Below are positions 33,056-44,596 of a stretch of 64,000 nt of DNA, piece after piece (positions within the stretch are counted from its first letter, which is position 1; every line of letters begins with the position of its first letter). The notes beneath the pieces were generated by a model that was not told the DNA's origin, ran no database searches, and saw only the letters and a program-made list of their open reading frames with translations. Source of the stretch: Neoechinorhynchus agilis. Its lineage: Eukaryota; Acanthocephala. The translations under genes and the position numbers were made by a program. The stretch spans positions 3,968,001 through 4,032,000 of the forward strand of contig CM121341.1 in the NCBI GenBank assembly GCA_051530055.1, read 5' to 3'.

Positions 33056-33900
33056 AATAAAAATTTAAAAAATTTTTAAATTAGCGATTTAAGCAAAACA
33101 ACTAATTTTTTACGCTTGATAATGAATGCAACGTGTATTTAAGAAATCGAAGGCAAAAACAAACATCTATAGCTTTATTTTTCAATTTTTTTATTATTAC
33201 CATGGAGCTAATCGCATAAAATTCTTCTCTTAACTTCCCGTAGAGATCAAATTATGTTTTTAATTGTTGCGCTCTAGATTCCATTTTCAAGAGAGCAAAG
33301 AAGTGAATAATTAAACAATTAGAAGCGTGGCGTATTTTGAATTTGCTTATGAAGTTATAAATAATAAAAGCAATAGTCGTGCTGCTCAATCTTACGACTA
33401 TTGGAATGAACATCTAAACACAACGGCGACACTTCTTTATCTTTTGATTCAATGGGATGCGATAAAATTGAGTTTAGTAAAAAAAGCAACCGTTGCATAA
33501 CAAAAAATTAAATAAGCACGAAACATAAAGGATTTAAAATTTTCAAGTATTAAATTCGAGACGGTATGTAAAGAAACAAAATTCTGTAAGCATATCCAAA
33601 AATGACACATATAGTCATTGATTAAATATTGATGAATTTGAGAAGACGACTTTTTACAAAAAAGAATGGCGTAATCTTATTGGCTTAGTTTAACCTGTTA
33701 ATTTACAATTAACTTGTTTCAATTTTTTCAGAAAAATCAATGCGTTTTGTTCTCGTTTCCAAAAAATCGACCAGGTAGAAATAATTCAAATGATTAAATA
33801 ACTTATGAAAAATAATGAACTATATTAAAGCATTTAATCAAAAATAAATTTAAAATGTCCTCAATTTATGCATTGAATAATTTAAAAATTATTTGAGTAA
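33056..33900. other. No gene seen
   Basis: Very AT-rich 3' flank of the membrane protein gene. Nothing recognised. Confidence 0.5.
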
Positions 33901-33930
33901 CGCAAAATGCAATAGAGGACTTTAAAATAG

Positions 33931-34374
33931 TCGAATTGATTGGAAGAGAAGAGCTGTTATACTCGAATCGAATATTCAAAGAATGCTTTATATGTAAAAA
34001 AAGTCGATTCCGAACCAAAATTTGCAAGAGGAAAATTCCGAAATATACATCTACATCTTATCAAGAACAATATCAGAAAATCAAGTCACTTCGGCGGGTT
34101 TGTTAAGACTAGTCTGAAGATGAAAGAGATAGAGTATCGCGTCTTGCTGTCCAGAATTGTGATTCTTTACTCATGGCAAGACACGATATGTTTAAGAGAT
34201 AAAATGCCGATACAAATACCACTGTTTTGGAATGTTGGAAAAACGCTTACTGAAATTTGCCGTGATTCTGGGAAAGTAAAAAGCGTGATTTCTCGTGATC
34301 AGTTCTCAAAGCAACCAGAGTTATTAAATAAATCACTGAATCAAAAGTCTAAGATCGTAACCAGTCCTTTGTGA
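33931..34374 (+). CDS. Hypothetical open frame without ATG start
   Basis: An open stretch of about 144 codons to a stop at 34374 (IPLFWNVGKTLTEICRDSG near 34215). It lacks an ATG at its left end. A possible splice acceptor (TTAAAATAG) lies at 33922-33930. An overlapping frame (VELIGREELLYSN near 33930) is also briefly open. It could be a last exon or a decayed gene. Not recognised. Confidence 0.25.
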
Positions 34375-34616
34375 AACTTTAATTTTTTGTTTAAAAAATC
34401 GAAAAATAATTTGTTGTTCAGAGTTGGTCACTTTCCTTTATTCCAATGGAACTCATAGTCGACTCACATCGTGTTGCTGCACTTCTTTTGCCGTGTTCTA
34501 GACGGCTGTTGCAAACATCTCCGTCGCAATTTCAAAGTTAGTCATTTCTGAACAAGAGAACGTACTTCGTGTGCTGGAAAGCAACGTTAGCAGAATCGAA
34601 ACACGGGGAAGAGGGG

Positions 34617-35222
34617 GATACCTTTAGTGGCTCTGACCTTAGTTCAGGACTTATCCGGACAAGATAAAATAAGAAATAAGCCCAAATAAAAGATTCCGGT
34701 TACGATCACAACCCTAAGATTTTAGAGTCATTCCTTAAGACATGCGGACGAGGAGGATACCTTTAGTGGCGCTGACCTTAGTTAAGGACTTATCCGGACA
34801 AGATAAAATAAGAAATAAGCCCAAATAAAAGATTCCGGTTACGATCACAACCCTAAGATTTTAGAGTCATTCCTTAAGACATGGGACGAGGAGGATACCT
34901 TTAGTGGCGCTGACCTTAGTTAGGACTTATCCGGACAAGATAAAATAAGAAATAAGCCCAAATAAAAGATTCCGGTTACGATCACAACCCTAAGATTTTA
35001 GAGTCATTCCTTAAGACATGGGTACGAGGGGGATACCTTTAGTGCCACTGACCTTAGTTCAGGACTTATCCGGACAAGATAAAATAAGAAATAAGCCCAA
35101 ATAAAAGATTCCGGTTACGATCACAGCCCTAAGATTTTAGAGTCATTTTTGAAGATTCGATAAACGAGGACGAGGGGGATACCTTTAGTGCCACTGACCT
35201 TAGTTCAGGACTTATCCGGACA
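34617..35222. repeat. Tandem repeat, 138-bp unit, about 4.4 copies
   Basis: Units begin with GATACCTTTAGTG at 34617, 34756, 34894, 35032 and 35178, followed by GACTTATCCGGACAAGA, AAGCCCAAATAAAAGATTCC and GATTTTAGAGTCATT. Copies are almost identical, so the array is young. It contains no ORF. Confidence 0.95.
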
Positions 35223-36540
35223 ATACAAACTTGATCCTGTGCCCACATAATCCTTTTTGGTGTACTGTTTATATCAGGTCACGTGCTTGTCGCAACCTCT
35301 GTCTCTTATATTTAAAGAAACACGGTCTCTCTAGAATAAGTCGACCTCTTAGAATAAGAAAACGAGACGATCTTTTTCTCTGCCATTTTAGACAAGCAAA
35401 AATGAGCATTGCCTATAGAAGACAAATAGATCGGCACGAATGCCCGGTAAGTCTAATTGACTAAAACATTTTCAAAACATCGGAAATGTATAGTCGTACA
35501 GTCCAAGTCAATACGGTCTCGATCTTCGACATGAATCCGTCAATATCTGTGTTTTGCTGCCAGAAGAGATCACTAACGGACGGGTTACTTGTGCCAGACT
35601 CCACGCTCAACCAAGGTATGTTGTGGATATAGAATCAAGTGAAAATGGATTAGCTTCTTATTTTCAAGGCTAATCTGCTTAGCGGTTCTTAGGCGATTCT
35701 TTTCCGAAGAAACTAGATATTGCAAGGCCTTGCTTCTAATTGTTCTAGGGATGTTCCCAAGGGTTGGCAAATCTAAAACGCAACGAAACACTTTTGATCT
35801 TGTCAACCATTTAAGTCTTACAAGTAAAGCCATTAAAGATTTCTTGCGGTATGTTGTCATACTATAAAAAAAGATTAATGGGTGACATTATGTTAATGCT
35901 CTTTATGTGATTTTGGAAAATCAAACTAGCGTATAATTAGCATTATTCATGATTCTCTAAATTAGTGTTTGGCATTTGTAAATTATTGAATTGTAGTTTT
36001 TTGAAATATATTAAAAAAATTTGTCGATAGGAGAAAATAAATGAAATTAAGAATTTATTGATTTGATATTTCGATTCACCATCTTTTTTAAGGCGTAAGA
36101 TTGAATTTTTTTATTCGGCGATGAAGAAATGAAGTAATTTTGGGTGTTTTATCACGGTTGTGCGTCCGAAATATTCATCTATATAAAAACATTGTGAGGA
36201 TTCCCGATAGTTTTCCCTCGAACGACTTCTTACTCAATCTTATCCGTAGTTGTGAAAAGAGATGATAGTGTTAGATTCAATAATAGACAAAGTCCAAACA
36301 TCTAACGAACGGCCAAAATTTTGATTTTGCTTACACATCCCTTCGTTTTTCTCCTCATCTTATGGATCAACTATTAAGGAAATATTTCCGTTTTTTCTGT
36401 ATTCCACCCGAGTACACGTGAGCGAATACATCCATTCCCTAAATGAAGAATTCAAGGTGCAAATTATTCGCAAGCATTCCCTTAATAGCCATTCGTCTTA
36501 ACGACGCTCACAGTTATTTTTCTCAGTAAAACAACCGTTT
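35223..36540. other. Gene-poor; two small hypothetical frames
   Basis: Plus 35231-35464 (77 codons, contains RIRKRDDLFLCHFRQAKMSI) and minus 35585-35860 (91 codons, basic, starts MTTYRKKSLMALLVRLKWL). Neither resembles a known family. The minus frame starts with ATG and ends in a normal stop and could be a small gene. 35861-36540 is AT-rich with a TATATAAA near 36180 that could be the core promoter of the downstream Cobl-like gene. Confidence 0.35.
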
Positions 36541-36558
36541 AACGTCCTAAACTTTCAG

Positions 36559-38259
36559 TTCGACATTGTCGGACGTGTTGGCATTTTTGACAAGTCTATA
36601 CGATTTTGACCCGAACTCATTCACTGTACACGCATCGTCGTTCCACGGCCATTTGACAACGACCACAATGTACACTCCTTTATCACTCGATGAACGCGTT
36701 GGAGAACTCGGTGAGTTCATTTCGTACAATCACAGAAAAAAACAACATTTCCATCTTCAAGGAGCGACCATTCTCAAACTCATAAGTCGACGCCGTAGAA
36801 ACAAATACGAGGTCCGTTGAGGGAACGTTTAAGTTTCTTTTTCTTAAAAGTCTTCGTAGAAGGCATACATCCCGACAGTCATCCTGCCTGGAGGACAAAC
36901 AGTCAGGACTACTTCTCCATTGCCGGGAAACTATCCTCTAATCGATTTGCTCGCTCAAATCTGCAACGAACATCAACTTGGCGATTACCACGAATTCACA
37001 TTTAGGACAAAAAGCGACGGACTGTTGCCCGTCAGTCATCTTCTACTTGAACACTTACTAGATTCAGTATCTACTTGCAAGTACCGCGATTGTCTCCCTG
37101 TTCTGGAAATCGTGAAGTCGTCAAGAAGTAATGTTTCACGCCTTTTTCCACTAATTTTGATCGATGTTTAGGACTACCAATCGCAGAAAGTGCAGAATCC
37201 GTCGATAGAATGAGATCGTTTCAAAAATCCATGTCCACAATCGCCGGTAAAGTCTCTAGCGCTAAACAAAATGTAAGTTTGCAAGCTCTAAAGGATTTGC
37301 CCCTTTAGCTTTTTTTAAATAATCGAGCGTCATAAGCTTCTTTTATTTTAATTCCAAACGAAAATTCGTTATGAATAATGCACCTTCTGAGAACGTTTAA
37401 ATCCTAAACGCGGAACTTATAATTCCTAGTTTGAAGTCGCGGATCATGATTTTAATATCAATCGAATTTGATTTATTATCTTGCGTTCAATCTTAGAACA
37501 GAAGCTACTGAGATCTTTTGTTGCGATTTGACTGTTTAAAAATAGAATTTGAGACCATGGTGAAGATTGACGGTTACAGCGGTCAACGATCTCCCAGTCT
37601 GTCGAGGTTCGCCGTTTTGTAGAATCCGCGAGGCACATCCATATCGAATCAGCAAACTTAAAGTATCTCATTAGTCGCGGAGGCACATAAAATGTGGAAA
37701 TCTTCACACTTTTTCGTCCTTCCAAGAATATACGAATTTAGCCTTTTATGTGCCATTAAATTTATCGTTTCCAAATAGACTTACGCTGTGCATTTAAAGA
37801 TTCCCAAGAATTTTGCTTAATCGTTTCCCAAACGAAATACGGAAAAAAGTGCATCCATATTTGATGAGAAAATTCACATAAAATATGGAAATCCTCACAC
37901 TTTTTCGTCTTTCCAATAATCCTATCAAATGTATCGTTTCCAAATAGACTTACTCCGTAGTTGAAGACTACGTTACTCGACGTCCAGAAAGCAGCCTGTA
38001 CAGTTCACACAATGGAAGTACTCGTTCATCAAAACGCGTTGCCCCTCCTCCACCACCACCACCACCACCAACACCAACACGACGTGTTAAACGCCCAGCT
38101 CCACCACCACCGGTCCAAATCCCAAAAATCGAAGGACTTAAAGTCGACACAGCCACCCAAACTGCAATAACGTCGTTCGCAGCAACGACTCCAAGTTCAA
38201 ACAGCTCATTTGCACCATGGCATTCGCTTTTGAGCTCTTATTGGAACAAAAATGAATAG
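36559..38259 (+). CDS. Cordon-bleu (Cobl)-like ubiquitin-fold protein
   Basis: Exons that splice in frame: 36559-36710, 36762-36811, 36860-37127 and 37172-37272 (introns 44-51 nt, GTGAG..AAG, GTCCG..TAG, GTAAT..TAG). The third exon carries the Cobl domain: AYIPTVILPGGQTV, YPLIDLLAQICNEHQLGDY, VSHLLLEHLLDSVSTC, comparable to VTVVLPSGLEKRSVL..MMDLLVELCLQNHLNP in human COBL. The fourth reads RLPIAESAESVDRMRSF. A downstream exon (about 37967-38259) has KRAP-like proline motifs (SKRVAPPPPPPPPPTPTRR, KRPAPPPPVQIPKIEG). Its junction to exon four is off by phase, so an unseen exon is likely. The 5' end is also missing: no ATG exon was found. Cobl proteins nucleate actin. An open frame at 38262-38460 (HRSAASRISNLLDKQIGS) may be a further exon. 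No clear WH2 motif was seen. Confidence 0.6.
37635..37960 (+). repeat. Duplicated segment in a Cobl-like intron
   Basis: Bases near 37635-37790 and 37852-37960 share CATCCATAT, TCACACTTTTTCGTC and TATCGTTTCCAAATAGACTTAC. The second copy contains the splice acceptor used by the proline-rich exon. Confidence 0.6.
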
Positions 38260-38694
38260 CCATGCCTTACGGACGCTTCATCATCCTCGCCACATCAGGA
38301 CGAAAGTATGGTCAATCGATCGACCAATACCGCACATAGATCGGCTGCAAGTAGAATCAGCAATCTATTAGACAAGCAGATTGGATCAGCAAGAGAGTTC
38401 TGGAAGCTGAAGGTACAAGAAGAGCAGAAAATGTGTTCCAATTCTCAGACCGAGGGAAGTGGATTAAAGAAAAACTAGGCAAAGTGAGAAAACTTTTGCA
38501 CCAAATAAATCGAAAGTTTCGTTCGTTTTGTGAGAATTTCATCCATAAATTAATGCAGTGTGAAATGTCGCCTAGTAAGCGAGTTAAAAAATCTAAAGCG
38601 TTACAATTTTTTGATTTTAATCGTCCTCATTTTGTTAAAGGCAATCTCCAGAGAATCAGACTGCCTCTCAAGGTTTCAACAAAAAACCGATTTT

Positions 38695-38894
38695 TTGTAT
38701 CTGGCGTAACAATTTAAAGAATTTTATTGATTCCGGAAACAGTTAAAGGGAATAAGGCGAACTTCAAACTAAATCTAAGTACATTGTGAATTTAACCATC
38801 TCCTACGTGTAGATTTTAGACCTTGACAAAGGCACAAGATTGCGCCGAAATACCGTAATCAATAAAATTCTTTTAATTTTGACGCCAGATACAA
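38695..38894 (+). repeat. Inverted-repeat element with CGAAATA hairpin motif
   Basis: Arms 38695-38732 and 38857-38894 are reverse complements (TGTATCTGGCG / CGCCAGATACA and AATTTTATTGATT / AATCAATAAAATT). Just before the right arm lies the motif TTGACAAAGGCACAAGATTG then CGCCGAAATAC (38822-38853), whose GGC/GCC stem matches the class described among the findings. Probably a solo terminal structure of a PLE. Confidence 0.65.
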
Positions 38895-39057
38895 ACATGA
38901 ACACTTCTATCTTCAAACAAAGAATCGATTAGGCAGTGAAATGTGAATGCAAATTTTCGTGGACGCAACCCTAAATTCTAATCTTCAATGGCGATTATTG
39001 CTTTCCAAAGTCTTTTGCTACAGATACAATTTAAAATGATTGCATAATATTTTATTA

Positions 39058-39193
39058 TTTATTGATGGTTGCAACCTTATTAACCTCCCCGATGACTGAT
39101 TTATTTGTACGAATTTTCGTCTGCATCCAGACCTCCTCAGGTATCCAGAATAATACGTAGTGAATGTAGCATGGGCCGAACTCAGGTGCCCGG
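39058..39193 (-). mobile_element. PLE 3' tail fragment
   Basis: The reverse complement is nearly identical to 49502-49634, the tail downstream of the PLE GIY-YIG at 49 kb, including CTGAGGAGGTCTGGATGCAG and GACGAAAATTCGTAC. No coding part is attached. Confidence 0.75.
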
Positions 39194-39489
39194 GGTTGTT
39201 AGGCCCGAATCAAAGACGCAATTCTTAATGGTTGTTTTGATGACAGCTAAAGTAGCTGTATAAATTTAGATGTTAAAAAATAACTTAAAGGAAATGTTTC
39301 ATATTTTTCGCAAAAATGCTATTTATCTAATTTTGAAAACAATTTTATAGACAAGAACGATAAATTCAAAAATACAAAATATATATATGTAAAGCTCGTA
39401 TAAAATTACATAAATTCTAAACTTTACACTTAAGAGGATGAATAGAATGAGACGAACACTACATCGAAAAAAAACCCGAAACCCACCGC

Positions 39490-42400
39490 CAATCAGACCA
39501 AACTCACGTTCGTTTAGAACAAAAAACCAACGAAAAAGGTCGACGCGTTCTTTTTTGAAATGAATCCTGTTGACTTTTATTTAAATGCGACTTCAGCGTT
39601 GGTCGATCGAGTGACGTCAACGTAAAACGTTTTTCTGCTTTATCTTTTTTGGTCGTGACGTAATCTCAACAAATGTTCCAAACTCACGTTCGTTTAGAAC
39701 AAAAAACCAACGAAAAAGGTCGACGCGTTCTTTTTTGAAATGAATCCTGTTGACTTTTATTTAAATGCGACTTCAGCGTTGGTCGATCGAGTGACGTCAA
39801 CGTACGTTTTTCTGCTTTATCTTTTTTGGTCGTGACGTAATCTCAACAAATGTTCAAAACTCACGTTCGTTTAGAACAAAAAACCAACGAAAAAGGTCCG
39901 CGTTCTTTTTTGAAATGAATCCTGTTGACTTTTATCTAAATGCGACTTCAGCGTTGTTCGATCGAGTGACGTCAACGTAAAACGTTTTTCTGCTTTATCT
40001 TTTTTGGTCGTGACGTAATCTCAACAAATGTTCCAAACTCACGTTCGTTTAGAAAAAAACCAACGAAAAAAGGTCGACGCGTTCTTTTTTGAAATGAATG
40101 CTGTTGACTTTTATTTAAATGCGACTTGAGCGTTGGTCGATCGAGTGACGTCAACGTAAAACGTTTCTGCTTTATCTTTTTTGGTCGTGACGTAATCTCA
40201 ACAAATGTTCAAAACTCACGTTCGTTTAGAAAGAAATCGACGAAAAAAGGTCGACGCGTTCTTTTTTGAAATGAATCCTGTTGACTTTTATTTAAATGCG
40301 ACTTCAGCGTTGTTCGATCGAGTGACGTCAACGTAAAACGTTTTTCTGCTTTATCTTTTTTGGTCGTGACGTAATCTCAACAAATGTTCCAAACTCACGT
40401 TCGTTTAGAACAAAAAACCAACGAAAAGGTCGACGCGTTCTTTTTTGAAATGAATCCTGTTGACTTTTATTTAAATGCGACTTCAGCGTTGTTCGATCGA
40501 GTGACGTCAACGTAAAACGTTTTTCTGCTTTATCTTTTTTGGTCGTGACGTAATCTCAACAAATGTTCCAAACTCACGTTCGTTTAGAACAAAAAACCAA
40601 CGAAAAAGGTCGACGCGTTCTTTTTTGAAATGAATCCTGTTGACTTTTATCTAAATGCGACTTCAGCGTTGTTCGATCGAGTGACGTCAACGTAAAACGT
40701 TTTTCTGCTTTATCTTTTTTGGTCGTGACGTAATCTCAACAAATGTTCCAAACTCACGTTNNNNNNNNNNNNNNNNNNNNNNNCAACGTAAAACGTTTTT
40801 CTGCTTTATCTTTTTTGGTCGTGACGTAATCTCAACAAATGTTCCAAACTCACGTTCGTTTAGAAAGAAATCGACGAAAAAAGTCGACGCGTTCTTTTTT
40901 GAAATGAATCCTGTTGACTTTTATTTAAATGCGACTTGAGCGTTGGTCGATCGAGTGACGTCAACGTAAAACGTTTTTCTGCTTTATCTTTTTTGGTCGT
41001 GACGTAATCTCAACAAATGTTCCAAACTCACGTTCGTTTAGAACAAAAAACCAACGAAAAAGGTCGACGCGTTCTTTTTTGAAATGAATGCTGTTGACTT
41101 TTATTTAAATGCGACTTCAGCGTTGTTCGATCGAGTGACGTCAACGTAAAACGTTTTTCTGCTTTATCTTTTTTGGTCGTGACGTAATCTCAACAAATGT
41201 TCCAAACTCACGTTCGTTTAGAACAAAAAACCAACGAAAAAGGTCGACGCGTTCTTTTTTGAAATGAATCCTGTTGACTTTTATCTAAATGCGACTTCAG
41301 CGTTGCTCGATCGAGTGACGTCAACGTAAAACGTTTTTCTGCTTTATCTTTTTTGGTCGTGACGTAATCTCAACAAATGTTCCAAACTCACGTTCGTTTA
41401 GAACAAAAAACCAACGAAAAAGGTCGACGCGTTCTTTTTTGAAATGAATCCTGTTGACTTTTATCTAAATGCGACTTCAGCGTTGTTCGATCGAGTGACG
41501 TCAACGTAAAACGTTTTTCTGCTTTATCTTTTTTGGTCGTGACGTAATCTCAACAAATGTTCCAAACTCACGTTCGTTTAGAAAGAAACCAACGAAAAAA
41601 GGTCGACGCGTTCTTTTTTGAAATGAATCCTGTTGACTTTTATTTAAATGCGACTTGAGCGTTGGTCGATCGAGTGACGTCAACGTAAAACGTTTTTCTG
41701 CTTTATCTTTTTTGGTCGTGACGTAATCTCAACAAATGTTCAAAACTCACGTTCGTTTAGAAAGAAATCGACGAAAAAAGGTCGACGCGTTCTTTTTTGA
41801 AATGAATCCTGTTGACTTTTATTTAAATGCGACTTCAGCGTTGGTCGATCGAGTGACGTCAACGTAAAACGTTTCTGCTTTATCTTTTTTGGTCGTGACG
41901 TAATCTCAACAAATGTTCAAAACTCACGTTCGTTTAGCAAGAAACCAACGAAAAAGGTCGACGCGTTCTTTTTTGAAATGAATCCTGTTGACTTTTATTT
42001 AAATGCGACTTCAGCGTTGTTCGATCGAGTGACGTCAACGTAAAACGTTTTTCTGCTTTATCTTTTTTGGTCGTGACGTAATCTCAACAAATGTTCAAAA
42101 CTCACGTTCGTTTAGAAAAAAACCAACGAAAAAGGTCGACGCGTTCTTTTTTGAAATGAATCCTGTTGACTTTTATTTAAATGCGACTTCAGCGTTGTTC
42201 GATCGAGTGACGTCAACGTAAAGCGTTTTTTGCTTTATTTTTTTTGGTCGTGACGTAATCTCAACAAATGTTCCAAACTCACGTTCATTTAGAACAAAAA
42301 ACCAACGAAAAAAGTTCGACGCGTTCTTTTTTGAAATGAATGCTGTTGACTTTTATTTAAATGCGACTTCAGCGTTGTTCGATCGAGTGACGTCAACGTA

Positions 42401-42700
42401 AAACGTTTTTCTGCTTTATCTTTTTTGGTCGTGACGTAATCTCAACAAATGTTCAAAACTCACGTTCGTTTAGAAAGAAATCGACGAAAAAAGGTCGACG
42501 CGTTGGTTTTTAAAAAAGAATCCTGCTGACTTTTATTTAAAAAATATCTACTTAAACGTTGGTCAATCGAGTGACATCATCGCATAGAACGTTTCTGCCC
42601 CGTCGTTTTTGGTCGTGACGTAATCTCAACAAATGTTCAAAACTCACGTTCGTTTAGAAAAAAATCGACGAAAAAAGTCCACGTTTTCTTTTTAAATCTC
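39490..42700. repeat. Satellite array, 177-180-bp unit, about 18 copies, with assembly gap
   Basis: Units start AACTCACGTTCGTTTAGAA at 39501, 39681, 39858 and so on. Each holds GGTCGACGCGTTC, GAATCCTGTTGACTTTTAT, GAGTGACGTCAACGTAAAAC and GGTCGTGACGTAATCTCAAC. Thus every unit has a perfect CRE palindrome (TGACGTCA) and a second TGACGTAA site about 40 bp away. Central units are almost identical. The last two (from about 42480) are diverged, as expected at an array edge. Short open frames on the minus strand are a by-product of the period. Confidence 0.95.
40761..40783. other. Assembly gap (23 N)
   Basis: A run of 23 N inside the satellite. The flanking units need about 110 bp here, so the gap does not reflect true length and array size is uncertain. 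Confidence 0.99.
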
Positions 42701-42783
42701 ACCCTGCCGTAAGTACTTACAATTTCATGACCTATCATTTCGATCATCGTAAGGTTCAATATAACCGTTTCCACTAAGAAATA

Positions 42784-44117
42784 TCACTTGTTTTTGGTTT
42801 TCTTGAAATCTTCATTGGTTCCAGTCTCGTCTGTGGCTGAATCCGGACACGAATCCTTCCCGGAGCGTTTCTTAGACCTCGCCAACGCCCGTTTGCTTCG
42901 TCTCACTTTTTGCTGTTGACGGCCGTTCTTTAACTCCTCGTCCTCATACTCCTTTTCAAGAAGCACTATCAGGTGGTTGCATCTACTTTTAAGATCCGCT
43001 GGAGTCCGTGATTTTATATACCAATCAAATCGAAATGCATCTTCATATCTGAACAATTGAAGAATGTCATCGTATACATTTTCATTATCAAATCCCAGCC
43101 GATGGAGATGGTATATAAGAAATCGATCTTCTTGTTCCGTAAAGTTCTTTCCTTTCCCACTTCCATACTGAAATTTCAATTGTTCGAGTGGTCGCTCATA
43201 TTTGGCCATCTTATGGTCCAGCATCCGTTTAATAAACTTCTTTCTTTTTATCTTATTCTCTCCTTTTTGAATCTGAAGTATAATCTTAGTCGAATCCTGC
43301 AATTCTTCGTGCCGTTCCCAAAAAACTTGAGCATATTGTTTAACTTCGTCAGCAGTTTTCCCGTCCACTTCGTCGCAAATCTTTGTCATATTGTACCGTC
43401 CGTACTTTTCGTTGGCCTTTACGAACTGATTAAACTCCCGACGACTCCATGAACCAAACCCTTCTGTCAATAACCTTTTACGCTCTTCTTGCTCTTCCTC
43501 ACTCAACGGCTGAGCCTCTTCAATCTTCTTTTGTTCGCGAGTTTGACGAGAACCGGAATTGGAATCATCTTCAATATCATCAGCACGCGTTTTTAGACCA
43601 ATCGTTCGCCGATAGTAGTACATTTCTTTTTCATTTAAATCAAACAGTCGTTTTGGATAAAACTGGAAATCGTAAAGAACTGGTTGTTTAGGAGGTTTCG
43701 GTACCCGAATATTCTTGCCCTGATGAGTATAAAGTGCACCACCACCATAGGAGTATGTACCCGGTCGACGCTCACGTTTAGGAGGCATTATAAACTCAGG
43801 ATTCGCTCGTTTCTCACGATAATCCTCACCTTCGAACACATAGCAACTTATGCTTTCCATTAAGTTAAAACCGTCTCCGCTGTTTGAATTGATGTCCTCG
43901 GCGGCATCAATCGTGAACTTCCTCAGCTGGTTCTCACCCAATTGCTCCAGTCTATTCTTCTGATCCAATGTACGCTTTTCACCTTCCGCCAATATCGCAT
44001 CGATGTCCTGATCGGTGTACTCACCTTCCTTTGCACTAAACACGTGATTTGCCCCGTAGCGTATCATTGAAAGCATCTCTTCCTTTCCTAATTTATTCGC
44101 AGCGTCCGTTAGCCGTC
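42784..44117 (-). CDS. ISWI chromatin remodeller, C-terminal HAND-SANT-SLIDE half only
   Basis: A splice acceptor (TTTTATTTTAG) precedes the exon at 44117, which runs open for 444 codons to TGA at 42784. It begins GRLTDAANKLGKEEMLSMIR and YGANHVF (the region directly after the helicase domain), then DIDAILAEGEKRT, the HAND region (PKPPKQPVLYDFQFYPKRL, residues about 160-200), SANT (FGSWSRREFNQFVKANEKYG, about 235-290) and SLIDE (GKGKNFTEQEDRFLIYHLHR, about 335-410), ending in a basic tail. These modules bind linker DNA and space nucleosomes. The SNF2 ATPase exons should lie at higher coordinates, yet none is found up to 64 kb. A satellite begins 480 bp away. Either an enormous intron, a truncated gene or an assembly misjoin. 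Confidence 0.85.
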
Positions 44118-44196
44118 CTAAAATAAAAAAATTAGCAAAAACTCTCCATGACAACCATGGTAAAAAACAATTTGAAGGGGCGAAATTGGCAAACAA

Positions 44197-44571
44197 ATGT
44201 GTTTTACGTTATGCTTTAAGCCAAAACCTCAAAAACCTCCCAAAAAAGAACCAAATAAGAAAAAGAAAGATCCTGAACCACAGCCGCCGCCGATTAAAGA
44301 AACCAAAAAGCAACCACCTTCTTTGCCAAAACCCAAATCTTACGACGAAACGCATTACGCCGCAGCTGCTGATAATCTCAAAATGACCGAATCCAAACTA
44401 ATGAACAAACAAGATTTCGACGAACGTTTAAAATCAATCAAATGCGATCGGAATCATCTTTGTTTTCTAGACTCTAGAACCCGTATGGACGTGTACAGAT
44501 CGGTTGAAAGAGAACGAGATTTACATCGAAAGCACGTACAGGAATATTTGAAAAAAAGATCGAACAATTGA
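44197..44571 (+). CDS. Hypothetical Lys/Pro-rich protein
   Basis: Open frame of 124 codons with ATG at 44197. The N-terminus MCFTLCFKPKPQKPPKK could be lipidated on cysteine next to a basic patch. The rest is Lys/Pro-rich then charged (KSYDETHYAAAADNLKMTES, DFDERLKSIKCDRN). It ends just before the 191-bp array. Not recognised. It starts 80 bp from the ISWI acceptor on the opposite strand, so a real gene here would imply that the ISWI 5' part is truly gone. Confidence 0.45.
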   Translation: MCFTLCFKPKPQKPPKKEPNKKKKDPEPQPPPIKETKKQPPSLPKPKSYDETHYAAAADNLKMTESKLMNKQDFDERLKSIKCDRNHLCFLDSRTRMDVYRSVERERDLHRKHVQEYLKKRSNN

Positions 44572-44596
44572 ACCATTAAATTTTTTGCTTCAATAT

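Noticed and set aside
34617-35222. Regular repeats resembling a CRISPR array
   Set aside because: The repeats are 138 bp and contiguous with no unique spacers, and the genes around are animal genes with introns.
37961-38170. Histidine-rich 69-codon frame (LLHHHHHHQHQHD)
   Set aside because: The Pro frame over the same bases contains KRAP-type motifs expected after a Cobl domain; the His frame is most likely its shadow, though phase leaves some doubt.
39972-41683. 60-codon minus-strand frames (MTSLDRPTLKSHLNKS)
   Set aside because: By-products of the 177-180-bp satellite unit; same length and position in each unit, no other sign of coding.
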